Shown here piece by piece: positions 23,591 through 34,344 of a stretch of 64,000 bases of DNA (positions within the stretch are counted from its first letter, which is position 1; each line of letters starts with the position of its first letter). Location of the stretch: contig NC_135014.1 of assembly GCF_051020955.1 (NCBI RefSeq), positions 23,102,721-23,166,720 of the forward strand, read 5' to 3'. Source of the stretch: Megalopta genalis (Eukaryota > Arthropoda > Insecta > Hymenoptera > Halictidae). Made by a program: the position numbers and the translations under genes. The notes beneath the pieces were generated by a model, which saw nothing but the letters and a program-made list of their open reading frames with translations, was not told where the DNA came from and searched no databases.

Positions 23591-24942
23591 AAGCGACTTT
23601 GGAATTTCGGTGACCTCTGTTCGCGAAGCACATCAGAAACTACTATTCTTTGAAGTTAGAAAAGAAGGATACTCGAGAGGGTAGTAATTATCGAAGCCGC
23701 GTCAAGTGCAACAGAAATCTGATGAGTCTCCTCGCCTCTGTTCCCGCTGTTTTCAAAGTTCTTTTGCGAAGCACTCTCCACTAGATACGACTACAACTTT
23801 GCACAACGAAGAAAAGGATAACAAAGGCTCCTTCCTGTTTAAGAACTCTCGACGAGCTTCCGCGAATACACAAATAAACGAGAGGAATGAGTGAAGTGTA
23901 CTTCAAAGGTCAGTAGTTACCGAGAAGAGGGTAATTGAAGAACTTCTTAATAATCGTGAACCTCTCATTCGGAAAGCTCTTGGAATGATTAAAACACGAT
24001 GCGATTTGCACCGTCGATTGCTATGTCGTGTCACGTACAGGTGACATTGTTTTTCGATCATTTACAATTTTTTTGTCGCGACTTGTCTGCCCAGTTTCAA
24101 TTTCACGAAACGTTTTTTTTTAGATAGGAAGTTTAATTATAATGCATTATTCACTGGCGATAGTTTTATAATTTTTAAAAGTCAATAGTCTAAATATATA
24201 TACATATATATTAAGTGATTTAATCGAGGGTTAATATATATAAAAATATATAATAAATAAAATAAAATATAATATATATAAAGTCTATAGTGTCTAAAGT
24301 AATTTTAATAAATTATCTTAATTGTTCTCGTCAATCAGTAATTGAAAATTCTTTTATCAGTAATTTTGAAAACTCTATTAACAATATTGAAAATTGTAGA
24401 TTTTTATAGAAGAGGTATTTTTAGGTATAATTGTTGTGCAAAACAATTTTTTGATTATGAAGACAAATTTTTGTTCAAATTTGAAGATAATTTAATTCAC
24501 AAGTCTAATATAATGAATCATGGATTCTGATTAATGTAACTCGACAGTAAATATACACGTCCAATTACGACCGTTCCTATCGAAATGTGCAAATTAATTT
24601 AATTCTTACATTTCACGTACATCGAGAACCAATAATTGACAGGAATCAATCTTGATTAAAAATCAGACAACCTAATTATATTAAATTCGAAGATTTGTTG
24701 ACTTTGGTCTGCCAATAATAACGGAACAGCTCTTTCCTTTAATTCGGTAACATAATTCAACAGACCGACACAGCCATTTGTTCGTACATTTTACAAACAA
24801 CATTTTTTACATAAACTTGAACGAAGAATTTGACGTTCCATACATTATTAAAACAGAAAACAACATTCGCTCCATTTCTTATAACTTCGAAAAAAATGCA
24901 AGCCACTGTGAATTAATTAAAAAGAATCGTTCGCGACGAGAA
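23591..24942. other. Unique sequence, AT-rich in the centre
   Basis: A near-palindrome TGTCACGTACAGGTGACA sits at about 24033-24050, and an AT-only block at 24196-24285. No gene supported. Confidence 0.35.
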
Positions 24943-25143
24943 TTAACCCTTTGAAATCGACACCATTTTACTTCTAAATCCGAAACAATTTTTTCCGACC
25001 TATACAGCCTTATACAACAACTACACTTCTAACAGTTTTTTTAAAGAGATAAACAGGTTCGACAATGCGAACATTATTTTGATACACGATGTAACAATTT
25101 TTAACAGTGCCTCAGAGTCACCGTTCGAGTGCTGAAAGGTTAA
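24943..25143. mobile_element. TTAA-flanked MITE, piggyBac-like ends, copy 2
   Basis: The left end TTAACCCTTTGAAATCGA and the inverted right end TTAACCTTTCAGCACTCGA resemble each other and share the TTAA-CCC pattern of the element at 6832-7091. It is 201 bp long and non-coding. The ends are imperfect, so it is older than the first copy. Confidence 0.55.
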
Positions 25144-25890
25144 AAACAGAACGGGGGTGAATGTAGAACCACAGGGACGTCGCAAAAGACGAAAGAGTTG
25201 CAGGAAAACGGTCGTCTCCGGTCGCAAGTGTCCGCGGACTTAAGTTAAGCCGGCGAAATCCTCGGCAATCGAGAGAACTAACCAGATCGATGTTTCCTCT
25301 GTTCCAGGTAAGCCTCCGAGCGGCAGTGATTTAATCGAGGGTTAATACCGGTCGGAATTCCCGCGGATCGTAAGTAACTAATTAACGAGACATTACGGGG
25401 ATGGGAGGGGATTCGCCGGGCGCCAGATAAGGCGGCCGCCTCGACACCCCCTATTCCCGTTCGAAAAGTTCCGATCTACGGGCTCGGGCATTCCTTAAGG
25501 GGATCGGCCAACCGTTCTCCGTTTAATCGAGCATTATCCCGCCGCGATAAAAGGATCCTCGGCGGCTGAATATCGCGGCCAGGAGAAGACGGCGACCAAT
25601 CGAGAAGAATTTCGAACGCAGTGTCATCGAGATTTCATAAGTTCGACCCGGTGCCGGTTTCTCTCGATTCGGGGTTAATTAAGCTTCGAGAACGACGGAA
25701 AGAAGAGCCGGGAAACGAGGCCGGGGGTGGTGAAAGATGGCTCCCCTCGGCACCGGTCCAGCTTGAATAATTAATAATCCGCCGGGACTCGGGACGCATT
25801 CCGCTCGCTCAGTCGCGAGACATTTCTTTTCGATCGTTAACAGTCGAGGAACGCGGTTGACAATTTTTCTGCGTGTTACACGCTGTCGGA
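25144..25890. other. GC-rich, non-repetitive island around a candidate recursive splice site
   Basis: The most uniformly unique part of the window, with several TAATTAA words (for example 25375-25385, 25675-25683 and 25768-25778) and no dispersed repeat. No ORF of note. The candidate splice signature at 25278-25313 sits near its left side. Intron-embedded conserved elements often look like this, but conservation cannot be judged from one sequence. Confidence 0.35.
25278..25313 (+). promoter_or_regulatory. Candidate recursive splice site (ratchet point)
   Basis: Seen in order: a branch-point consensus CTAAC (25278-25282), a pyrimidine-rich stretch TTTCCTCTGTTC (25293-25304), a 3' splice site CAG (25305-25307) and, directly abutting it, a 5' splice site GTAAGC (25308-25313). 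The branch A is about 26 nt from the AG, within the usual range. Juxtaposed acceptor and donor with no exon between them is the definition of a ratchet point, known from very long Drosophila introns such as that of Ultrabithorax. Inference: the window would lie inside a long intron of a plus-strand gene. A chance occurrence cannot be excluded. Confidence 0.5.
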
Positions 25891-25894
25891 ACTA

Positions 25895-26430
25895 GTCGCG
25901 AGAAAATGATCGAACGGATATAATAATCGCGAGGGCGCAGGGAAATGATCGAAGTTCGTTTTGAGTATTGTCACTTCGATTCGCAGCTGCGAAAGACAAC
26001 GGATCGATCGGACAATGTTTTTACTGGTTGTTAGAGCGGCCGGATGTCGTTGGATATTTTTGTGAATATTGTTCAACGTCGAAACTATGTTGTGAACAAA
26101 TGCCAAATAGGAAGAACAACTAGGACGGTGTCAAAAAATTATACAAGCTCACTTACGATAGAATATTGTCGCATGAATTTATTAAAACAGATTTCGTTAA
26201 AATTTTATCAATGGAAGGATGTTCTTGAAAATTGATATTCGCATAATTTAGTATCAGAAATATTATAGAAAAAAATTTCCTGTAGGAATGACAGCTATGG
26301 GAGTGTAGAGAAATTCTTAAAGTTCATTTAGGGTATTGTCGCATTTAAATTCAAAGACTCGAGGGATTGACCAATTGGACAATATTTTTTAAACAATATC
26401 AATCGTTGGATATTGTTGGTAATTTTTAAA
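25895..26430 (+). repeat. Degenerate tandem duplication sharing a unit with 30640-30850
   Basis: A block of type AAATGATCGAAGTTCGTTTTGAGTATTGTC (25943) recurs as TTAAAGTTCATTTAGGGTATTGTCGC (26317), with related sequence at 26150-26180 (GATAGAATATTGTCGCATGAATTT). The same block, with TATCAATGGAAAGACATTGTTGAAAATT, recurs at 30653-30760. Units are about 170-370 bp and heavily eroded. Confidence 0.5.
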
Positions 26431-26582
26431 CTATTTATACACTGGTTAGAATTATTCTCAGATTCTCGAGTAATTCTCTTAGTTATTAATTATTACAGAT
26501 TACTCATAATAACTAATCAGTAATAATGCCTAATAATCAATAATAAATAAATTATTATACATTAACGAACCAGTTACAATCG

Positions 26583-27500
26583 TTACTCATTAATCACATA
26601 AATCCTGCCCGACTCTGATTGAAACAACCCCGTCAAAAATGTTCGAACGAAAGTACTGACCAATAAGACTGCGGGAAAAGACGGCGAAAGTTGCCGCGGC
26701 ACGTATGGGTGAACCGAGTCACGTCTCCCCGCGAGCCCCGTGACCGAAATGTCTATATTCCCGAAAACAGGCCGTATTCCCACGAGCGGCAGCTGATTCC
26801 GATCGGCCGGCGGCCTCGGCCTAATTGGCAGAACAGTCTGCCGTCGGGAAGGAGATTCGGGAAAGTTTCCGGTAAGGTAAATGTTGCCGGCGACGGGGCA
26901 AATATTGGCACGTGATTTACGGATACAAATATTGGCGCTCGTTAGCGTCCGCCGGAACGAATTGTCGAATCCCGTCGGAACGGATGTCGGGAAGAGAGGC
27001 GTTATATACGTCCTTCTTTTTTCGCGGTTCGCCCTCCCGACGGGGAAATTTACGTCTCTGGATAGACGGGGGAGCGGACTCGTTGCACGCGTTCCTCCCT
27101 CCTTCTCTGTTCGGTTCGGATGGAACCGGCTGAAAGGCCATCGAGACGATGCAGCTGCACGAGCCGCTGATTTCTGCACGGGAGTCGAGTGGCCGAGCTA
27201 GTTTCAACCTGAACACTTTCGGTGCAAAGAAAACATCGGCGAAGAAATTGTTCGTCCGATCTCTTCGCTTCCTGGATCGTGCTTCGAGCCTGCAGAAATT
27301 AGGGATGCGAGTTCGAAGTTCGTGCGCCGGTTCGTTTCGATGGAAAAATATCGCCGGTGATGCTTAGGATCGTCCGGGGCTTTGTTTGTCAACGCTTTGT
27401 CGACCGGCAATTTTCTAACAATCGTTTTAACGTTTCAAAAGAAAAGCATTTTAGTCATTGCCTAGTCATTGTTCTTCTATCATTTAAACAAATTCGAGTC
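26583..27500. other. GC-rich unique island; longest frame is judged non-coding
   Basis: The minus-strand frame 26583-27179 is 198 codons from a GTG, with no ATG start at that end, no recognisable domain and five overlapping frames on both strands. It is regarded as stop-poor non-coding DNA. A single exon of an unrecognised gene cannot be formally excluded. Confidence 0.3.
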
Positions 27501-27552
27501 ATTTAGTCGATTTTTAAGAACGTAATACCGTTTTGAAAGGGGTCCACATATA

Positions 27553-27929
27553 CAGGATGTTCCATAATTATGTTAACAGCCGGAAAAGGGACGATTCCTG
27601 AGGTGATTTGGAGTAACTTTTTCCTTAGCGAAAATGCAATCCGCGGCTTCGTTAACGAGTTATTAACGAAAAACACTGACTAATGAGAGACCGCGTACGG
27701 CTGACGCCCCGCCCTCGCGACCACTGCTGCTGCGTCAGACGGCCGGCGCGACGCGGCATTGGCCGAAAGGGCGGAGCGCTGGCAGCGCTCGTTCTCCGAT
27801 TGGTCAGTGTTTTTCGTTAATAACTCGTAAACGAAGCCGCGGATTGCATTTTCGCAAAGGAAAAAGTTGCTTGAAATAACTTGAGGAATTACCCCTTTCC
27901 GTTAATTACCATAATTATGGAACACGTTG
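27553..27929. mobile_element. Foldback MITE with about 130-bp arms, TA target
   Basis: The ends CAGGATGTTCCATAATTATG (27553-27572) and, inverted, CAACGTGTTCCATAATTATG (27910-27929) are flanked by TA on both sides. The inverted arms run about 132 bp inward, to 27684 and 27799, with high identity, and share TAACGAAAAACACTGAC. A 114-bp GC-rich spacer lies between them. There is no coding sequence. TA duplication fits Tc1/mariner-type mobilisation, but foldback elements of other origin also use TA. A lone right arm of the same family occurs at 42771-42903. Confidence 0.88.
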
Positions 27930-27931
27930 TA

Positions 27932-28812
27932 TCTGTCGCTGACTGTATAATTTTTATACACCGTGAACATCGTTCGATCAGGACAGCGGTTAGGCGACCG
28001 AAGGAGCTGGCGACCAAACAGTGTTACGCCGACGTCCTTCGAAGTAGCCACGTCCTGGCCAGGATTTATCATCCCCGAAAGACTGTAAATAACACGGGAA
28101 GGACTCGCAGGCGTGGTAAGAGTTAATACGATCGGCTCTCGATCGTGAATTTACAGCGACGTTTCGAGCCAGCCGGCACCGGGCGTCTAATTAATCATTA
28201 ATATCAGGCCGACGGTACAGGTACTTGGGCCGCGTTGGTTAAGTAATAACATAATTTGCAGCTGCATAAACAAGGCTTAGTGTGATTTAGTCAGGGCCGA
28301 GAGATACACGGGGCCGGCCGAGTTCTCGCACGCTTTCTCGCCTCGGCTCCCTGGCATCTGCTCCCGGCAGCTGTAAAACGCGTAAGCCCTCCTTTAACTC
28401 TGCGCTAACAAAATGGCGCGCTTCCGGAGGGAGGGAAGGGGCTCGTTCTATTTGTTAAGCGATTCCTTATTGCCGGATTCGAGCGACGAAACGGCGACGA
28501 TTAAAAACTTTCCGCCGCGTTTGGAGATTAGCGGACGCGTCGAGTTAGGTTTGTCGGTTCCGGTTCTTCCTCTTGGAACTTTGGAACGCTATCGGAGAGT
28601 GCGGCGCGTTGTTTAACGCGATGCACGAATTTATAGCTCGCGCGGTTTCATTTTAATCGAATTTATTTGAAGAGAGAAAGCCGCGTAAAGTCATCGCGAT
28701 AATTTTAATTGTGGAAATCGATTCGGTAAAAAATAAAGGTTCTTTAAAAATCAATCGTAATTATGTTGTTAACAAAATTTATCTTATTTATATTGTTAAT
28801 AAAGTGTATCAT
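27932..28812. other. GC-rich unique island with homeodomain-type words
   Basis: The stretch 28170-28290 contains CTAATTAATCATTAATATC, TAAGTAATAACATAATTTG, CAGCTGC and CATAAACAAGG in close order. The mix of TAAT cores, an E-box and a forkhead-like TAAACA resembles a developmental enhancer. This is suggestive only. No gene was recognised. Confidence 0.3.
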
Positions 28813-29112
28813 AATTAGACTGCGGATTTTATGTACTTATGACAAAAATGAGGAGATATGATTTAAGATAGTGAAAAAATTAACAGAAACTAAGACTTTT
28901 GATGTAGTATTTTGAACGTATTGAAATGGTTAATAAAAGTTTCTTGCATCGATTGAAAAAGGTTGGAGCCAGATCGACAGTCCGTTCTTTCTTTCGTAGT
29001 TTGAATTGTCTGAAACTAGTGTATTCGTATTTTTCAATCGTCTCAACCCTTTCATTGCTTGAAATTGCATTTTGCCACATTGGTCATAACTGCATAAAAT
29101 CCGCAGTTTAAT
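28813..29112. mobile_element. ACTGCGG-family MITE, complete copy
   Basis: The left end TTAGACTGCGGATTTTATG (28815-28833) and right end CATAAAATCCGCAGTTTAA (29093-29111) are near-perfect inverted repeats. Sub-terminal ATGACAAAAATGA and ATTGCATTTTGCCACATTGGTCATAA also pair. It is about 300 bp, AT-rich and non-coding. This is the best-preserved member of a family with relatives at 34797, 37629, 37918, 52300 and 60316 and fragments elsewhere. Confidence 0.78.
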
Positions 29113-29395
29113 AATAATTAACAGACTGTGACAAATTCGTGTGAAATTCATCAAAGTTAACGACACTGTTTCCATAAACTTCGGTAATTAGTTTATAAAT
29201 TTTAAACATGTTCGCTAGCAGCGTCACAAGCGTACACAGTTGTATTCGTTGCATTTATCGTATTAAATACATCATATCTATTAATAAAATCTGATAAAAA
29301 TGTCGTCAAAGAGAAGCTATAAATTAATAATAAATATCATGCTGTTTGTTTCAATTTTCAATAATTATATTCACAATTACCGCGATGTGGCAGTT

Positions 29396-29466
29396 TAAAA
29401 AATTTGTGTTAAAGAAATTAAAGAGATTGCTGTTGAAGAAATTGAAGAAATTGGTGTCAATTAAAT
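29396..29466 (+). repeat. 21-bp-type tandem repeat AAGAAATT(G/A)AAG
   Basis: The unit AAGAAATTAAAGAGATTGCTG recurs as GAAGAAATTGAAGAAATTGGTG, about three to four copies. It creates a lysine/leucine-rich frame that should not be read as a protein. Confidence 0.6.
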
Positions 29467-29685
29467 CCTACCGCCGAAGATTTATGAACCAACGCTATGC
29501 TGACAATGCAGAGTGTTTCGTGGCATAGTTCCCAGAAGGCAAAATAAGGGTGAAACGACGGAACACTCAGGATCATTTGCAAATTTCATTAGCAGCTCGC
29601 CGAGATTAATTGAAACGTTTTTCGCGTCGTCGCATTGTAATAAAAGATTCGGAAAAGAGATAAGCTTGAGCAGAGCACTTCTCCT

Positions 29686-29689
<4 letters not shown>

Positions 29690-29728
<39 letters not shown>
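29690..29728. repeat. (CT)n microsatellite
   Basis: A nearly pure CT dinucleotide run. Confidence 0.95.
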
Positions 29729-29729
<1 letters not shown>

Positions 29730-30265
29730 CTCGCATAAAAATAGAATTTTAGTTTCGGATTTGCCCGATCCCAGCCGATTACGAGAGCGCTCCTCGTCGC
29801 CACCGCCACCGTCGCGCCGGCGAATTAAGATTCATTTTTATCAAGAACGTGCCGCGGAATTTATGCGGCAATTATTTGTCACTTGGCCGCGCGGCGCCGC
29901 GCGAAATTAAGGCGGAATTAAAATCTCTTCCGCGTCGCGGATCTCCTCGAGCACTCCCTTTATTGTTACGATCTCCGTGGTCTGATTAGGGAGGACGTTA
30001 AACGGAGTCCGTGGCCAGCGAACATCGTCGTCGACCAGCCATTTTTTTTCGGTTTTTACTGCTCCGTAAATTTCGAACGCCCTCCACAAATTAATTTGTC
30101 GGAGATTGCTTCTATAAACTGGAGCGTGCCGGCTAAACAATTATTTCGTTGGAATTTTTCTGCTCGGACGTTTTTTTAATTCCTGCCGCGGTGTTGTCTT
30201 TAGGGTCGCAACTGCTGGAATCTTTTTCTCGGTAATTATTTCTTATAAACAAACGGAAATGTGCA
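29729..30265. other. GC-rich unique island
   Basis: Non-repetitive GC-rich sequence with overlapping short frames. Nothing recognised. Confidence 0.35.
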
Positions 30266-30269
30266 TTTA

Positions 30270-30605
30270 TTGCCGGCAAGGAAGTATTATTAATTATTAT
30301 TAGTCTGGTAAAGGGAACGTTGTTAATTATTATTGGTCTAATAAAGAAAATATTATTAATAATTATAAGTCTAGTAAATAAAACATTAGTAATAATTATT
30401 AGTCTAGTAAAGAAAACATGTAATTATTAATTAATATAGTTAATCTAATAAATAAAATATTATTAATTATTATTAGTCTAATAAAGAAAACATTATTAAT
30501 TATTGATAGTCTGATAAAGGAAATACTATTAATTACTAATATTAAAATAATATATTATTAAAAACTATTATTAATATAAGTCCAGTAAAGAAAGCATCAC
30601 CAGTA
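30270..30605 (+). repeat. AT minisatellite, about 35-bp unit
   Basis: Units of TATTATTAATTATTATTAGTCT(A/G)ATAAAG(A/G)AAA occur about nine times, with indels. The fixed words are AGTCTAGTAAA or AGTCTAATAAA. Eroded at the right end. Confidence 0.85.
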
Positions 30606-30639
30606 GGTGTAAGAAAATGTTTCTTTTTTAGCACTTTTA

Positions 30640-30850
30640 AAGAAAATGGTCAAAGTTCATTTAGGATATTGTCGCACTGAAATTCACAGTCTCGAAAAAT
30701 TTACCAGTTAATCAATTCCTTAAAACTCTATCAATGGAAAGACATTGTTGAAAATTTCTGTGCGCATAACACAACGTGAAGACCGTTTTAGAGTAAAATT
30801 TCAGAGCGAGTGAATAACAATAATCGTGCAAGAAAATGATCAATGTTCAT
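30640..30850 (+). repeat. Single unit related to the 25.9-26.4 kb repeat
   Basis: Shares TCAAAGTTCATTTAGGATATTGTCGCA, CTATCAATGGAAAGA and a TGTTGAAAATT stretch with 25895-26430, 4.3 kb upstream and in the same orientation. Confidence 0.55.
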
Positions 30851-31485
30851 GCGAAACACGATGAAGCTGAAATGAACAAAACACCGACGACTTGTACATT
30901 TTCTACGAAACAATATCGCGAGAACGACGCGATCGAAGAGATTTATGTGCATGGAAATCAAGCTCGAAAATTTTCGCGCGCGTTAGTTGGCACGGGAACT
31001 ATTCGAGACGGGACGGTCGCAGGGGTGAACCGTTGTCGAAGGTGTCACGGAGCCAAAGGCCGGAGGCAAAAGGGGCAAAAGAACGTTCGCCGATCGCCCG
31101 AAGGATGGAAAAGCGTTCGGCTACCAGCCGACGGAATGTTCGGGAATAAATTCTCGCATTCCGAGGACGGTCTTGGGCCGCGTGGGTGGGCGCAAAGGGT
31201 GGCGGCCGGCCGTCCAATCGAAGAGACGTTGCACACCACACCCTCGCCTTTGGCTCCCGCGATCTGGCCTCTCCGCAATAAGGGATGACATTCTCTTACG
31301 TCTGGAACAAAGGACGGGCTGTGCGCCCGTGGCTCCGCCGACTGTCAGGAAGTTCCATTATGCCCTCCAGACAATCCGGATCTCGTGGCCCGGCCGAAGA
31401 CGCTCCGGGAATGGAGGATCTAGCTGCGGGAACGCGTGCACGCGAGATCGGCCCCCGGCGTCTTCTGTAAACTGTTACCGGGAAC
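30851..31485. other. GC-rich unique island, no gene supported
   Basis: Frames up to 150 codons (30836-31288, from ATT or similar) overlap several on the other strand. No domain recognised. Confidence 0.3.
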
Positions 31486-32215
31486 ACTGATTCATTGATC
31501 CGTACGAAACTTTCGGGGTTCCTGCTGGGATCCTGGACGAAAATCGGCCGCGACAATGGGGCCGAAGTGTCCTTTAGGGGTGGGAGAATTAATAGCCGAG
31601 TTCAAGAAGTTCCAAATTTTCTGGACAATTGAATGCTTCTTTCGGCGCAATCGAAACGAAAATATTTTACCGGGCCGGTGCAACTTGTGCCAAGACGATT
31701 CTACCGGGTCCTTTTTATTTAATGATAATATTTTAAATATATTATTGCTAACAATTCGCGTATTCTTTATGGGAAATGAAAATAAATGTTGGTTTCAATC
31801 AGGAACGTTTTCTCTGTTGTTTCGTCTTTTATTTGCAATATTATAACGACAATACTAATTCATTGATTTGTATGAAAATTTGTAGATTTATAGAATGATC
31901 CACCACAAAAGTAAGAATGTACGATACTAGGACTAAAGTGTCCTTTAGGGATGAAGACAATGATAGCAAGGTTCAAGAAATTCAAAATTTTCTGGATAAT
32001 TGAATGTTTCTTTCAGTGTAATTCCTGGAGAACTGTGGTCTGGAAAATATTTTGTCGATATGATAATCAGTATGACTTGCATTAAAATAATTCTTTTGGG
32101 TCCTTTTTACTTAAAAAAAAACATTTTAAATACATTATTGTTAAGAATTCGCGTATTCTTTATGGGAAATGAACACACTAATTGGTTTCTTCTGAGAATA
32201 ATTCGTCCTCTCATT
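31486..32215 (+). repeat. Two-copy tandem duplication, about 362-bp unit
   Basis: Landmarks repeat in order: TGATTCATTGAT / TAATTCATTGAT (31490 / 31856), AAGTGTCCTTTAGGG (31565 / 31936), AAATTTTCTGGA (31614 / 31986), GGGTCCTTTTTA (31708 / 32098) and AATTCGCGTATTCTTTATGGGAAATGAA (31754 / 32145). The left copy is clearly more GC-rich and the right copy more AT-rich, as if it had decayed under AT-biased mutation. Confidence 0.82.
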
Positions 32216-33300
32216 TGCAATTAACATATTGCATTTAGTTCACTGTAAGCAGATCGTACTTGCGGAAATATCTGCCGTCATTTTCAAGTAAAATATTTCA
32301 TTTAACTTGATTACTCCTAATTTGTCTGGAATAATTGGCTACAAATCGCTCTCTAAAATTCCTGGAGTGACAAGGGTTAACACGAACGACAATTTGCCAA
32401 AGATTTATCAGCTTCTCTCGAGCCCTATACATCCGACTGGCCCGACCTTGATTGACCTTCTCCACTAAGCAAGTCGGCCCAGCCAACCGCAGCTTAGACC
32501 GATGAATTTTTAAGCCAGCAGCGACGAAAGCTCGGCGATAGGATAGCCGACTCGTCGGCTCTCCAAAGAATTAGAGAGGATTACGCCGGCCGCTTCAAAT
32601 CCGAACGATTTTTCGTGCCAGGAATTATTTGCGGCTCGGTCGGCAGACGTATGCGGCTCCTATAAGCCCAGCTTCCGGTTCGGTGTGCCGTAAATACATC
32701 GGCGAAATTCCGGCCAGGCGGTCATCCCTCGCGCGCGGCGTCGGCTCGCCCTCGGATACGCCGGACGATCTTCCCTTCGCGATATCATCGGGGGAAAAAG
32801 GGGAAGCAGCGGTTCGTGACACCTGACCCCTCGCTTTCCACTTTCGCGGTACGCAAACATTTGTCAGACGATCGCGACCCTGCACCCTCGCGGAGCTTCT
32901 TCTCGCCCTCTTCTCGCTCCCTTATCGACCCTCGTTTTTCATGTTACGCCGATGCACAACGTGCGGCGTATGTAAATGGACAAAACTGATAAGCCAAACG
33001 TATTCGAACCATCAATTTTCCTATCCGAAGATATTAATAAACATACATAGAGTTTAATATTATCCGTCGTTTTTACCCCCTTCCCCATCTATTGCCAAGA
33101 ATTTCTTTTTCACCTGATAATACTGCAATCGAATCATCGTTCAGATTAAATCAGCAGTTACTTCGAGTCTGCTGTTGATAAGGGTGGGACTGCATTTCAT
33201 TGATTGCTCCTCTTTGGTGGTTTTTAATTGTGAAGAATTACGCTGAAAATTTATTTCAAGTTTCTCGTAGACACTTGCCATTGTATGACAAATTATATAT
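32216..33300. other. Unique sequence with a GC-rich centre
   Basis: GC-rich between about 32390 and 32970, AT-rich on both sides. Short overlapping frames only. No repeat assigned. Confidence 0.35.
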
Positions 33301-33400
33301 GTACCAGTAGTATACACATAATATAATAGTAATAAGTAAATATTGAATATAAAAATATAAATATAATATTGAATATATAATAATATAATAAATAGTGAAT

Positions 33401-33505
33401 ATATTATATTATATTATATTATATTATATTATATTATATTATATTATATTATATTATATTATATTATATTATATTATATTATATTATATTATATTATATT
33501 ATATT
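33401..33505. repeat. (ATATT)21 pentanucleotide microsatellite
   Basis: About 105 bp of uninterrupted ATATT, with imperfect AT-rich flanks from 33300. Its purity suggests recent expansion. Confidence 0.95.
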
Positions 33506-33510
33506 GAATA

Positions 33511-33600
33511 TAAAAACTATTTAGTTGTGTCTTTGAATTTTATATACATTCAATATTTAGTATATTAGTATATTCAAAGATACGACTAAATAGTTTTTTA
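33511..33600. repeat. Hairpin next to the ATATT run
   Basis: The left arm 33511-33538 and right arm 33572-33600 pair almost perfectly around ACTATTTAGT(T/C)GT(G/A)TCTTTGAA. The loop is about 33 bp of AT-rich sequence. It may be the remains of a small foldback element that carried the AT repeat. Confidence 0.75.
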
Positions 33601-33652
33601 CGATATTTAATAATTTATAATAATTTTTATATTTAATACCACTATCGTTGTT

Positions 33653-33846
33653 ACTGCAGTGAATTCTCCGTAATTAACGCTCAAACTGGACACAAAAATG
33701 GACAATTCGGGAAGCAGAATTTTTATATTTGTCGATTGTCAATAATTATAAAAACGAAGTGCAAGGCTCGAATAATCGCATCTGCTCTTCCGAAATCGTC
33801 CATTTCTTTTTTGGCAAGCTGAAGGAAAATTAGGATTAATTCACTA
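33653..33846. mobile_element. Foldback family B, fullest copy
   Basis: The left arm reads AGTGAATTCTCCGTAATTAACGC then ACACAAAAATGGACAATTCGGGAAGCAGA. The right arm is the inverted TCTGCTCTTCCGAAATCGTCCATTTCTT then GGATTAATTCACT. The centre holds GATTGTCAATAATTATAAAAACGA and AAGGCTCGAATAATCGCATC. About 194 bp, non-coding. Related copies lie at 9770, 41671 and 42722. The superfamily is unknown to me. Confidence 0.7.
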
Positions 33847-34344
33847 TGTTCACATTTAGCGGATTATGCTCGCGACCTCCGTAACGAGTCGGACGCGTCA
33901 TTACGGAGCAAGGAGCTAATGGCCTGTGTCATTGAATGCCGAATCTGAAAATCGGTTTTTCCATCGTGTTCTGCGGAAACGCAATTTTCATATTTCCCAG
34001 CGGATGGAACCTGACAATTTCACCATGGATCTGCGTAAAGTCGCGGAATATCGAGTCCCATTTCGCAGGTTCAAGGTGAGATATCGTTCGTCTCGCATCG
34101 TATCAAATCGTTCGCATTTCCAGCGTGCATGGAACACCATCCGAGACAATGGAGACCGGCCGGGGGAGGTTGGGGAGAACAAATCTCTCGGAACGCTGTT
34201 TGTCAGCTCGTTGTTTACAGTGCTGGAATAATTCCCTTTGCTCCCATATAATTACCTGCCGCGCTTCAGAATAATTTCGAGAAAATATTTCTATTAAAGT
34301 CTCAGTACAGTGTATCTAATTAACGCTGTTCGATTGGTTATTTA

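Noticed and set aside
26583..27179. 198-codon minus-strand frame, longest in the window
   Set aside because: It begins at GTG, lies in stop-poor GC-rich DNA, overlaps five other frames and shows no domain or splice context.
34060..34090. TTTCGCAG-GTTCAAG-GTGAGA, possible 7-nt microexon
   Set aside because: The pyrimidine tract is short and such combinations are expected by chance in 64 kb.
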